The notes under the pieces: model-generated | What the model saw: the letters and a program-made list of their open reading frames with translations, nothing else | What the model was told of the DNA's origin: nothing | Database searches by the model: none | Shown here: piece after piece, positions 25,376-32,744 of the stretch | Numbering within the stretch: the first letter of the stretch is position 1 | Layout of the letters: every line of letters starts with the position of its first letter | Assembly: GCA_036555755.1 (NCBI GenBank) | Contig: DATBKS010000078.1 | Span: forward strand, 8,675 to 72,674 | DNA: 64,000 bases | Source: JAICJR01 sp036555755 | GTDB lineage: Bacteria; Actinomycetota; Thermoleophilia; Solirubrobacterales; Thermoleophilaceae | Direction of reading: 5' to 3' | Program-made: the position numbers and the translations under genes

Positions 25376-26707
25376 TCATGAGGTCTCGTCCTGGAGGCGC
25401 CGGCGAAGAGCGTGGACCTTGTGAACAACCTCGGCGTCGTGCTCGAGGTCGCTTTGGATCTTGCGATGGGCGTGGAGGACGGTGGAGTGGTTGCGGCCGC
25501 CGAAGCGCGCGCCGATGGAGGGGAGGCTCTCCTCGGTGAGCTCACGCGCGAGGTACATGGCGACCTGGCGGGCAAAGGCCACGGCGGGGCGGCGGTCCTG
25601 GGCGAGCAGGGCCTCGCAGGTGATGCCGAACTCGACCGCGGCGGCCTGCTGGATTGCCTCGAGCGAGCAGCGAGGCGCGGCGGTCATGGGATACAGGGAG
25701 GCGAGCACGTGGCGGGCGAGCTCGGGCGTGGGGTCTTCCCGCCTGAGCGAGGCGTAGGCGACCACGCGAATCAACGCGCCCTCGAGCGCGCGGACGCTGG
25801 AGCTCACGCGCGCGGCTATCTCCTGGAGGGTGTCCTCGCTGATCTCGTGGATGGAGTCGAGGCGGGCGCGCTTGCGGAGGATCGCGAGGCGGACGTCGAG
25901 CTCGGGCGGCTGGAGATCGGCCACGAGGCCGGAGGCGAAGCGCTCGCGGAGTCGCGCCTCGAACTCGTCGTGGTCGGCAGGGGCTCGGTCGCTTGTGAGA
26001 ACGAGCTGCCGGCCGGACTCGTAGAGGGTGTTGAAGGTGTGGAAGAACTCCTCCTTGGTCTTCAGCTTGTCGGCGAGGAACTGGACGTCGTCTAGAAGCA
26101 GGACGTCGGCGCCGCGGAAACGGTCGCGGAAGCCGGTGGTGTCGCCCTTGCGCAGCGAGAGGACGAAGTCGCTCGTGAAGTCCTCGACGGTGGCGTAACG
26201 GACGCGCAGGCCGTTGCCGTAGACCTGGACGTAGTTGCCGATCGCCTGAAGTAAGTGGGTCTTCCCCAGACCCGGGGGCCCATAGAGGAAGAGCGGGTTG
26301 TAGGCATGTGCAGGCATTTCGGCGACCGCCAGGGCGGCGGCGTGGGCGAGGCGGTTGCCGTCGCCGATGACGAACTGCCCGAACGTGTACTTGGGGTTGA
26401 GGGTTGAGGCGTCGGCGGGAAGGGTTTTTGCGGCGTTTTGCTGGGCTTCTGGAGCTTGCCAGGCCTCGTCGACGACCTCGACGGCGGCGCGAGGACCGAG
26501 AACCCGTTGAACGGCGCGCTGGAGGTGTTCGCGGTGGCGCTCCTTCACCCAGGTCCGGATATGGCCGGGCGCGCTGACGAACAGCGTGCCGGCGTCGCGG
26601 TGGATGAGCTCGAGAGGCTCGAGCCAGATGTGGAAGGTGAAGTCGGTGACGTCCTCGCGCAGCGCGCGGCGGACGTCATCCCACAGTTTCTCGAGCTCTT
26701 CGGGCAC
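25376..26707 (-). CDS. dnaA: Chromosomal replication initiator DnaA
   Basis: DnaA binds DnaA boxes, melts oriC and recruits helicase. The 443-residue protein has the four-domain layout: an N-terminal domain (LEKLWDDVRRAL), a short linker, an AAA+ domain with Walker A GPPGLGKT at 143-150 and Walker B VLLLDDVQFL, and C-terminal DNA-binding with FGGRNHSTVLHAH. The linker (domain II) is short compared with Streptomyces. The start is GTG at 26707. GGAGG lies 13 bases upstream, a loose fit. It is divergent from rpmH, with 259 bp between starts. Confidence 0.98.
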   Translation of the reverse strand: MPEELEKLWDDVRRALREDVTDFTFHIWLEPLELIHRDAGTLFVSAPGHIRTWVKERHREHLQRAVQRVLGPRAAVEVVDEAWQAPEAQQNAAKTLPADASTLNPKYTFGQFVIGDGNRLAHAAALAVAEMPAHAYNPLFLYGPPGLGKTHLLQAIGNYVQVYGNGLRVRYATVEDFTSDFVLSLRKGDTTGFRDRFRGADVLLLDDVQFLADKLKTKEEFFHTFNTLYESGRQLVLTSDRAPADHDEFEARLRERFASGLVADLQPPELDVRLAILRKRARLDSIHEISEDTLQEIAARVSSSVRALEGALIRVVAYASLRREDPTPELARHVLASLYPMTAAPRCSLEAIQQAAAVEFGITCEALLAQDRRPAVAFARQVAMYLARELTEESLPSIGARFGGRNHSTVLHAHRKIQSDLEHDAEVVHKVHALRRRLQDETS

Positions 26708-26966
26708 GGGTCAGCGACAGCCCTCCGGGGCGGTTCGTGGCGACTACATATGGCCCTGGGTCCTGTGCCCTTCCCCAGCCGGTCGGACCGAACTCCCCGA
26801 GGCCTTGGTGAAGGGCGAGTGTATAGCGCGGCCCCCCCGCGCGGACCACCGTCCGGAGGGGTGAAAAAATCGGGTTGGCGCAAATCGCGGGAAAAGCGAA
26901 AGCGGGCGGTCGAGAGTAGGTCGAAGGGCCGCTGCCTATACTTCGCCACTCGCTCGAGTCGAATCT
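26708..26966. other. dnaA-rpmH intergenic region
   Basis: This 259-bp region carries the divergent promoters. I found no DnaA box. A poly-A-containing tract (GTGAAAAAATCGGG near 26870) is the only AT-rich patch. Confidence 0.5.
26937..26942 (+). promoter_or_regulatory. -10 element (TATACT) of rpmH
   Basis: A near-consensus TATACT lies 24 bases upstream of the rpmH ATG. It probably drives rpmH-rnpA-yidD-yidC. Confidence 0.6.
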
Positions 26967-27101
26967 ATGAAGCGCACCTACCAGCCCAAGAAACGCAAGC
27001 GCGCCCGGACCCACGGGTTCCGCCACCGCATGCGCACTCGCGCGGGCCGCGCGATGCTCAAGCGCCGTCGCCACAAGGGCCGCGCCCGCCTGACTCCGTA
27101 G
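26967..27101 (+). CDS. rpmH: Ribosomal protein bL34
   Basis: This 44-residue, very basic protein begins MKRTYQPKKRKRARTHGF, the unmistakable bL34 start, and ends RARLTP. It is a structural protein of the large ribosomal subunit near the peptidyl-transfer region. It is the first gene of the rpmH-rnpA-yidD-yidC-jag-rsmG run divergent from dnaA. rnpA follows two bases after the stop. No clear ribosome site precedes the ATG. Confidence 0.97.
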   Translation: MKRTYQPKKRKRARTHGFRHRMRTRAGRAMLKRRRHKGRARLTP

Positions 27102-27103
27102 CC

Positions 27104-27505
27104 ATGGCTTTCCCCGGCGAGGGAGGCGGTGCCCGCCGCGGGAAGCGCCGACGCCTGTCGCGCAGTGCCGAGTTCGATCGCGTCTTCCGCGAGGGCCGCT
27201 CGCACGCCAGTCGCTACTTGGTGCTGCATGCCTTCCCGCGTCCCGACGCCGGCGACGAAGAGCCGCGGCTCGGCGTGTCGGTCGGGCGCAAGGTGGGCGG
27301 CGCCGTCGAGCGCAACCGCGTGAAGCGGCTGCTGCGCGAGGCGTTCTGGGCATCGTCGGAGTCTCTGCCCGCCGGCCACGACTTCGTCCTGGTGGCGCGC
27401 CCCGACGCCGGCGAGCTCGCGCGCGAGAAGGGAGAGTCGGGCATCGAGGAGGCTTTGCGCGAGCTGCTCGACAAGGCCGGGCTCGAGGGGACGGCGGAGG
27501 CATGA
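27104..27505 (+). CDS. rnpA: Ribonuclease P protein component
   Basis: RnpA binds the RNase P RNA and helps mature tRNA 5' ends. The 133-residue protein has the typical LSRSAEFDRVFREGRS start and the RNR motif region VGRKVGGAVERNRVKRLLREAF. The start is ATG at 27104, two bases after rpmH. A longer in-frame reading upstream runs through rpmH and is not credible. The stop overlaps yidD as ATGA. Confidence 0.95.
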   Translation: MAFPGEGGGARRGKRRRLSRSAEFDRVFREGRSHASRYLVLHAFPRPDAGDEEPRLGVSVGRKVGGAVERNRVKRLLREAFWASSESLPAGHDFVLVARPDAGELAREKGESGIEEALRELLDKAGLEGTAEA

Positions 27506-27756
27506 GCGCGCTGCGGGCGATCGCCGTCGCACCTATCCGCGTCTACCAGCGGGCTATCTCACCCGCGATCCCCCGGCGCTGCAAGTACCACCCGAGTTGT
27601 TCGGAGTATGCGGTGCAGGCCATCCGGTCCTACGGCATACTCCGGGGCCTGGTACTCGCCGCCTGGCGGCTCCTGCGCTGTAATCCATGGAGCCTCGGCG
27701 GCGTCGATTTCCCGGAGGACCAGAAGCTTTTCCGCGCGCGACCGCGCCCCCGCTAA
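27502..27756 (+). CDS. yidD: Membrane protein insertion efficiency factor YidD
   Basis: The 84-residue protein has the conserved YidD core: PIRVYQRAISP, CKYHPSCSEYAVQAI and CNPWSLGGVD, with its three cysteines. It assists YidC-dependent membrane insertion, probably at the inner face of the membrane. It overlaps rnpA by four bases and precedes yidC by nine. Confidence 0.95.
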   Translation: MSALRAIAVAPIRVYQRAISPAIPRRCKYHPSCSEYAVQAIRSYGILRGLVLAAWRLLRCNPWSLGGVDFPEDQKLFRARPRPR

Positions 27757-27765
27757 GCCGACACC

Positions 27766-28644
27766 ATGTACGCCACTTTCCTGCAGCCACTCGTCGATCT
27801 GAACGACGCGATCCTGAAGTTCTGGCACAACACGGTTGGGCTCTCGTGGGGTGCCTCGATCATCGGGCTGACGTTCGTGATCCGGGCGGCGATCCTCCCG
27901 CTGACCTTCCGGCAGGTGCGCTCGATGCAGGCACTTCAGCGCCTGGCGCCTGAGATGAAGCGCATCCAGGAGCGCTACAAGGAGGACAAGCAGCGCCAGC
28001 AGCAGGAGCTGATGAAGTTCTACCAGGAGCACGGCGTCAATCCGCTCGGCTCGTGCCTGCCGCTAGTGCTCCAGCTGCCGTTCTTCTTCTCGCTCTTCTA
28101 CCTGCTGCGGAGCTCGACCTTCAAGGCGGACATCGCCGGCGAGGAGAGCTTCCTCTTCATCCCCAACCTCGCGAAGCCGCTGACCGGACACCCGGCCGCA
28201 CTCGCGGTGATGATCGTGCTGTACGTGGGCACGCAGCTCGCGTCGAGCATGCTCACCGCGATGAGCGCCGATCCCAACCAGCGCCGGCTGATGCTCGCGT
28301 TGCCGTTCGTCTTCGTGATCTTCGTGTTCCGCTTCCAGGCTGGCCTGCTCGTCTACTGGGTCACGACCAACGTGTGGACGATCGGCCAGCAGCTGACCAT
28401 CAAGCGCTTCCTGCCGCCGCCTGAGCCGATACCCGCCGGAGCTGCTGCCGCGGTCGGCAAGGGAGGCGGTGGCGGTGGCGGTGGCTCGAGCGGCGACGGA
28501 GGTACAGCCGCCAAACAGCCTGCTCGGGCGAAGGCAAAGGCCGCCACGCCGGCCGCGGAGGACAGCGGCGGGGGCAACGGTGCGGCCAAGGCGCCGCCGC
28601 CCTCACCGCGCAAGAAGAAGAAGCGCTCCGGCCGTCGGCGTTAG
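27766..28644 (+). CDS. yidC: Membrane protein insertase YidC (Oxa1 family)
   Basis: The 292-residue protein is the insertase that places membrane proteins, alone or with SecYEG. It has five membrane segments, the positive Arg in FVIRAAILPLTFRQV, a coiled hairpin (KRIQERYKEDKQRQQQELM), and NPLGSCLPLVLQLPFFFSL. The last 75 residues form a Gly/Ala/Lys-rich tail ending in a strongly basic KKKKRSGRRR, which probably binds ribosomes. No lipoprotein signal is present. Confidence 0.96.
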   Translation: MYATFLQPLVDLNDAILKFWHNTVGLSWGASIIGLTFVIRAAILPLTFRQVRSMQALQRLAPEMKRIQERYKEDKQRQQQELMKFYQEHGVNPLGSCLPLVLQLPFFFSLFYLLRSSTFKADIAGEESFLFIPNLAKPLTGHPAALAVMIVLYVGTQLASSMLTAMSADPNQRRLMLALPFVFVIFVFRFQAGLLVYWVTTNVWTIGQQLTIKRFLPPPEPIPAGAAAAVGKGGGGGGGGSSGDGGTAAKQPARAKAKAATPAAEDSGGGNGAAKAPPPSPRKKKKRSGRRR

Positions 28645-28655
28645 CGTACGGCGCG

Positions 28656-29345
28656 ATGAGCGAGCACGAGGCGACTGATCTGACGGCCGAGGCCGAGGGC
28701 TCCACGCTCGGCGAGGCCAAGTGGAACGCGGTGAAGCAGCTCGAGCCGCGCTTCCCCGGCGTGACTGCGGACTGCGTCTCGTTCGACGTGCTGGACGAGG
28801 GCGACGAGGAGGCAGGGGCGCCCGCGCGCGTGCGCGCGGAGCTGGACGAGGAGGCGTACGAACGGGTGTCTGAGGAGATTCCGGACGAACCTGCCGAGCG
28901 CGTGCGCGCGATCGTGGGGCGGGTGGTCCAGGCGCTCGGGCTGCGAGCGAGCGTGGATATCGAAGAGTCCGGCGACGAGATCCGCGCAACGGTGAACGGG
29001 GACGACCTCGGGCTGCTCATCGGGCGCCACGGGGCGACGATCGACGCGCTGCAGCATCTCGCCATGCGCGCCGCTTTCCACAGCTCGGCCGACCACAAGG
29101 CTGTCGTCGTGGACGCCGCCGGCTATCGCGAGCGCCGCGAGGCGGCGCTGAAGCGGGCAGCGGACCGCGCGGTGGAGGATGCGCTGTCCTTCGGGCGCGC
29201 GGTGGAGCTGGAGCCGATGGGCCCACAGGAGCGCCGGATCGTCCACATGTACCTGCGCGACCGCGTGGATGTGGACACGCACAGCGAGGGCGACGAGCCG
29301 GATCGCCGGCTGGTCGTCACGCCGGTCAAAGCAAGCGGCGCGTAA
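28656..29345 (+). CDS. jag: RNA-binding protein Jag/KhpB (Jag-N, KH, R3H)
   Basis: The 229-residue protein has three parts: an N-terminal Jag domain (EGSTLGEAKWNAVKQLEP), a KH domain with LIGRHGATIDALQHL, and a C-terminal R3H domain with MGPQERRIVHMYL followed by VDTHSEGDEPDRRLVV. Jag/KhpB binds RNA together with KhpA and influences cell elongation in other bacteria. It lies 11 bases after yidC, its standard neighbour. Confidence 0.93.
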   Translation: MSEHEATDLTAEAEGSTLGEAKWNAVKQLEPRFPGVTADCVSFDVLDEGDEEAGAPARVRAELDEEAYERVSEEIPDEPAERVRAIVGRVVQALGLRASVDIEESGDEIRATVNGDDLGLLIGRHGATIDALQHLAMRAAFHSSADHKAVVVDAAGYRERREAALKRAADRAVEDALSFGRAVELEPMGPQERRIVHMYLRDRVDVDTHSEGDEPDRRLVVTPVKASGA

Positions 29346-29397
29346 AACGTGAAACGCAGGCGACTCGCGTCGCCAGAGCGTAAAACGTGAAACGCGG
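29341..29397. repeat. Direct repeat of GCGTAAAACGTGAAACGC
   Basis: Two copies lie about 38 bp apart, starting at the end of jag (29340-29357 and 29379-29396). A third partial copy, GCGTAAAACCTGCGC, ends a few bases before the rsmG start. Each full copy contains ACGTGAAAC, the right half and core of parS. Confidence 0.75.
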
Positions 29398-29482
29398 GCC
29401 GGGGCCTTTTGGCTGCCGGACGGGGACGCGGGCCAGGTCGGGCGGGCGCGCCGGGATGGCCATCGCGTAAAACCTGCGCTGC

Positions 29483-30187
29483 ATGCCGGTTGCCGACCGC
29501 CTCGACGAGCTCGCTTCGACCTACCGCTTGCCTGATGGCAGCGCGGCACGCCTTGAACGCCTGCTTTCCGCTCTGGAAGCGGAGCCGGACCCACATACGA
29601 CGGTCTTTCGGCCCGAGGATGCGGTCGACCAGCACATCGCCGACAGCCTGAGCGCGCTTCTGCTCGCCCCGGTCCGCGCAGCCAAGACCCTCGTCGACAT
29701 CGGCGCAGGGGCGGGATTCCCCGGCCTGCCGCTGGCTGTAGCCCTTCCCGATGCCCACGTCGATCTGCTCGAGTCCGCCCGTCGGAAGTGCGCCGTAATC
29801 GAGCGCCTCGCCAAAGCTGCCGATATCGCCAACGCCCGCGCTGTCAACGCCCGCGCCGAGGAATGGGCGGCCGCGGAGGGCCGGGAAGCGTACGACGTCG
29901 CAACCGCCCGCGCGGTCGCCTCTCTGGCCGTCCTTGTGGAATACGCAGCGCCCCTCCTGAAGACCGGCGGGGCGTTTGTCGCCTGGAAGGGCACACCGGA
30001 CCGAGCCGAGGAAGAGGCCGGCGCCGCGGCCGCCGAAGTGGTTGGCCTCCGACTGGTCGAGGTGCTCAATGTCGTCCCATTTGCAGGGGCTCGTGCTCTC
30101 AACCTGCACCTCTACTCGAAGGTCAGAGAGACCCCAGACCGCTTCCCAAGGCGCCCTGGAGCGGCATCCAAGCGACCGCTCGCGTGA
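29483..30187 (+). CDS. rsmG: 16S rRNA (guanine527-N7)-methyltransferase RsmG
   Basis: RsmG (GidB) methylates G527 of 16S rRNA using S-adenosylmethionine. The 234-residue protein shows the SAM-binding VDIGAGAGFPGLPLAVALP, DLLESARRKCAVIERL and the catalytic-region segment VATARAVASLAVLVEYAAPLL. The C-terminus is extended and basic. The start is ATG at 29483, in the normal order between jag and parA. Loss-of-function alleles in other bacteria give low-level streptomycin resistance. Confidence 0.95.
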   Translation: MPVADRLDELASTYRLPDGSAARLERLLSALEAEPDPHTTVFRPEDAVDQHIADSLSALLLAPVRAAKTLVDIGAGAGFPGLPLAVALPDAHVDLLESARRKCAVIERLAKAADIANARAVNARAEEWAAAEGREAYDVATARAVASLAVLVEYAAPLLKTGGAFVAWKGTPDRAEEEAGAAAAEVVGLRLVEVLNVVPFAGARALNLHLYSKVRETPDRFPRRPGAASKRPLA

Positions 30188-30200
30188 AGAGGAATTCCCC

Positions 30201-30216
30201 CGTTCGGCGCCGAACG
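30201..30216. promoter_or_regulatory. 16-bp perfect palindrome upstream of parA
   Basis: CGTTCGGCGCCGAACG has full dyad symmetry in the 81-bp rsmG-parA gap. It keeps the GTT...C-G...AAC pattern of parS at eight of 16 positions. It may be an operator or a partition site. Confidence 0.45.
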
Positions 30217-30268
30217 TTTACAGGAGGGTGCGGTTTCTGACCGCCTGCGCCGCTACCTTCGCGTCTAG

Positions 30269-31027
30269 ATGGGCACGATCTACGCAATCGCCAACCAAAA
30301 GGGGGGCGTCGGCAAGACGACGACTGCCGTCAACACCGCGGCATGCGTCGCCGAGGCCGGCTACCCGACCCTGCTGGTCGACCTGGACCCGCAGTGCAAC
30401 GCCACGGTCGCGCTCGGCCTGGCGAAGGACTGCGAGCCATCGGTGTACGACTGCCTCTCGGACGACCTGGCCCTCCCGCAGGCCGCCCGCCCGACCGACA
30501 TCGAGAACCTCTCGATCGTCCCGTCGACGCCCGACCTCGCCGGCGCCAACGTCGAGCTGCCGCGCCTGCCCGGTTCAGAGACCCGCCTGCGCGAGGCGCT
30601 GGGGGATGTGCGCGACCAGTTCTTGTTCACCCTCTTTGACTGTCCGCCGTCGCTCGGACCGCTCACGGTCAACGCGCTCGTGGCGGCCGACCGCGTGATC
30701 GTCCCGGTGCAGACCGAGTACTTCGCCCTCGAGGGCCTCGCCGGCCTGCTCGACACGCTCCAGCTCATCCAGCGCGAGCTCAACCCGCGCCTCGCGGTTG
30801 CTGGAATGATCCTGACCATGCACGATGGCCGGACCAGACTTGCCCAGGACGTTGAGCGGGAGGTGCGGGAGCACTTCCCCGAGCTCGTCTTCGAGACGGT
30901 GATTCCGCGTAACGTACGGGTCGGCGAGGCGCCGAGCTTCGGGCTGCCGGTCACAAGGCACGATCCGAGCTGCAGCGGCTCGCTGGCTTATCTGAAGCTG
31001 GCGAAGGAGGTGGCCGCACGTGGCTGA
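30269..31027 (+). CDS. parA: Chromosome partitioning ATPase ParA (Soj)
   Basis: ParA is a deviant Walker ATPase that forms DNA-bound dimers and moves ParB-bound origins. The 252-residue protein has the deviant Walker A KGGVGKTTTAVN, VDLDPQCNAT, the switch segment TLFDCPPSLG and the C-terminal VRVGEAPSFGLPV. The start is ATG at 30269. TACCTT at 30254-30259 lies nine bases before it. parB overlaps by eight bases. Confidence 0.96.
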   Translation: MGTIYAIANQKGGVGKTTTAVNTAACVAEAGYPTLLVDLDPQCNATVALGLAKDCEPSVYDCLSDDLALPQAARPTDIENLSIVPSTPDLAGANVELPRLPGSETRLREALGDVRDQFLFTLFDCPPSLGPLTVNALVAADRVIVPVQTEYFALEGLAGLLDTLQLIQRELNPRLAVAGMILTMHDGRTRLAQDVEREVREHFPELVFETVIPRNVRVGEAPSFGLPVTRHDPSCSGSLAYLKLAKEVAARG

Positions 31028-31931
31028 GGCAAACGGCAGGACCAGCCAGCGCGGCATGGGTCGCGGCCTGGCGGCGCTGCTCACGAATGGCGGTAATGGG
31101 GGAGAGGCGGCGCCGGCGCTGCGCGAGCTCGCTATCGAGCTCATCCGCCCCAATCCCAAGCAGCCGCGCAACGAGTTCGACGGCGAGAGCCTGCTCGCGC
31201 TTTCTGAGTCGATCAAGGCGCGCGGCGTCCTCCAACCGCTCGTGGTGCGCCCGCTCCCCGGCGGCAGCTACGAGCTGATCGCGGGCGAGCGGCGGCTGCG
31301 CGCCGCAAAGCTCGCCGGCCTCGAGCAGGTGCCGGGCATCGTGCGCGAGACCAAGGAGGGCGACCGCCTCGAACTCGCGCTCATCGAGAACATGGCGCGC
31401 GAGGACCTGAACCCGATCGAGGAGGCGCGCGCCTGCGCGACCCTCGTCGACGACCTCGGCGTGACCAAGGAAGAGCTCGGCCGCCGCGTCGGCCGCAGCC
31501 GCGTGGCGATCTCGAATGCCGTCCGGCTGCTCGATTTGCCCGACGAGGCGCAGGCGATGATCCAGGCGGGCGAGCTGACCGCCGGCCACGGCCGCGCGCT
31601 GCTCCTCTGCAAGGACCACACCGCGCGCCGCAAGCTTGCGCGCGAAGCGCGCGACCGCGACTGGTCCGTGCGCGAGACCGAGCGCCACGCAAAGGAAGCC
31701 CAGGGCAAGGCGAGCGAGCCGCGCGGTGGAGGACGCCAGGTCGTCATCCACCCAGACCTGGCCGACCTCCTCGCCGCCGCCGAGGACGCCCTCAGCGCGG
31801 CGCTTGGCAGAGAGGCGAAGGTCACCCCGAAAGGGAGCGGCTGCAAGGTGGAGTTCCAGCTCGACGACGCGCGCGAAGCGGTCGACCTGGCCGAGCGTAT
31901 CGGCGGTCGACAGCAGAGCAGAGCCGCCTAG
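31020..31931 (+). CDS. parB: Chromosome partitioning protein ParB (Spo0J)
   Basis: ParB is a CTP-dependent clamp that loads at parS and spreads. The 303-residue protein has the CTP-binding GERRLRAAKLAGLEQVP and ENMAREDLNPIEEA motifs, an HTH domain (LGRRVGRSRVAISNAVRLL) that reads parS, and a C-terminal dimerisation region. The start is GTG at 31020 inside the parA end, so translation is coupled. No perfect parS consensus was seen nearby, although partial matches exist. Confidence 0.96.
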   Translation: MAEANGRTSQRGMGRGLAALLTNGGNGGEAAPALRELAIELIRPNPKQPRNEFDGESLLALSESIKARGVLQPLVVRPLPGGSYELIAGERRLRAAKLAGLEQVPGIVRETKEGDRLELALIENMAREDLNPIEEARACATLVDDLGVTKEELGRRVGRSRVAISNAVRLLDLPDEAQAMIQAGELTAGHGRALLLCKDHTARRKLAREARDRDWSVRETERHAKEAQGKASEPRGGGRQVVIHPDLADLLAAAEDALSAALGREAKVTPKGSGCKVEFQLDDAREAVDLAERIGGRQQSRAA

Positions 31932-31981
31932 CCCGCCACCGGGCGGGGCCACTACCGATCGCTACAATCGGCCGTCGGAAC

Positions 31982-32055
<74 letters not shown>

Positions 32056-32075
32056 TTCGAGCGGATGCCGCGCAG

Positions 32076-32570
32076 CTAGATCTCCGCGAGCAGGGCCGCC
32101 TTCTTCGTCTCGAACTCTTCGTCGGTGAGCACGCCCGACGCGTGTAGCTCGTCGAGCTTCTTGAGCCGGTCGAGCGGATCCACGGCAGCAGGAGCCGCGG
32201 CCGCCGCCATCGGATTGCCGACGCCCGTGAGCGTCTCGGCGGCCTCGCCGAACAGCATGCGGATCTGCTGGCGACCCTCCTCGTCGTGCACCTCGGCGTA
32301 GGCCCAGCTCTCCTGATCGGTGGGGTCGTAGAACACTGGGTAGCGGTCGCCTGCCCGCGGGATCGCCGCGCGGCTGACGGTGCTCGTCTTGCTCGCCTCG
32401 AACGGTGGGGTGCTGTCGAGCGGCTCGATGCGGAAGTCCATTCGGACGCGCAGGTCGAGCTCGTTGATGGTGACTCCCGTGTCGTGAACCGCCAGCACGA
32501 CGCCGACCGCTCGAGAACCGCTCTCGAACAGGTTCTTCGCCTTCTCCTTCTTGCCTCGACCGAAGGCCAT
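32076..32570 (-). CDS. SHOCT-domain protein
   Basis: The 164-residue protein ends in a SHOCT domain (about 132-162; LDRLKKLDELHASGVLTDEE), a short oligomerisation motif. The first 110 residues look like a small beta-rich domain with GVVLAVHDTGVTINELDLRV and DRYPVFYDPTDQESWAY, seen in actinobacterial proteins of unknown function. An Ala-rich linker joins the two. The start is ATG at 32570 with AAGGAG seven bases upstream. The protein is cytoplasmic and its role is unknown. Confidence 0.85.
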   Translation of the reverse strand: MAFGRGKKEKAKNLFESGSRAVGVVLAVHDTGVTINELDLRVRMDFRIEPLDSTPPFEASKTSTVSRAAIPRAGDRYPVFYDPTDQESWAYAEVHDEEGRQQIRMLFGEAAETLTGVGNPMAAAAAPAAVDPLDRLKKLDELHASGVLTDEEFETKKAALLAEI

Positions 32571-32587
32571 CGCCTCTCCTTGGTTTG

Positions 32588-32711
32588 GGGGCCAGTGCGC
32601 GCGAGTGGCGCGAGCCTAACCCACCGCGGGTGCGCGGGGAAAGGGCTACTCAGCGGCCCGCGGCTATCGTCTGTGCCCTCACTGGCCCCGCGCGCCACCC
32701 GCGGGGTTTTT
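32588..32711 (+). promoter_or_regulatory. Candidate attenuator leader of the antiporter gene
   Basis: GGGGCCAGTG (32588-32597) can pair with CACTGGCCCC (32680-32689). The last four C residues of that strand are also the first four of a terminator stem (CCCCGCG at 32686-32692 with CGCGGGG at 32700-32706) followed by TTTTT. The two folds exclude each other. No promoter upstream of 32588 is evident. Confidence 0.4.
32686..32711 (+). terminator. Terminator-like hairpin in the antiporter leader
   Basis: A 7-bp all-GC stem, a seven-base loop and five T residues, located 34 bases before the GTG start of the antiporter gene on the same strand. Confidence 0.6.
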
Positions 32712-32744
32712 CGTCCCTGGAGGCAGCCCGTGGAAGGTGAGTAG

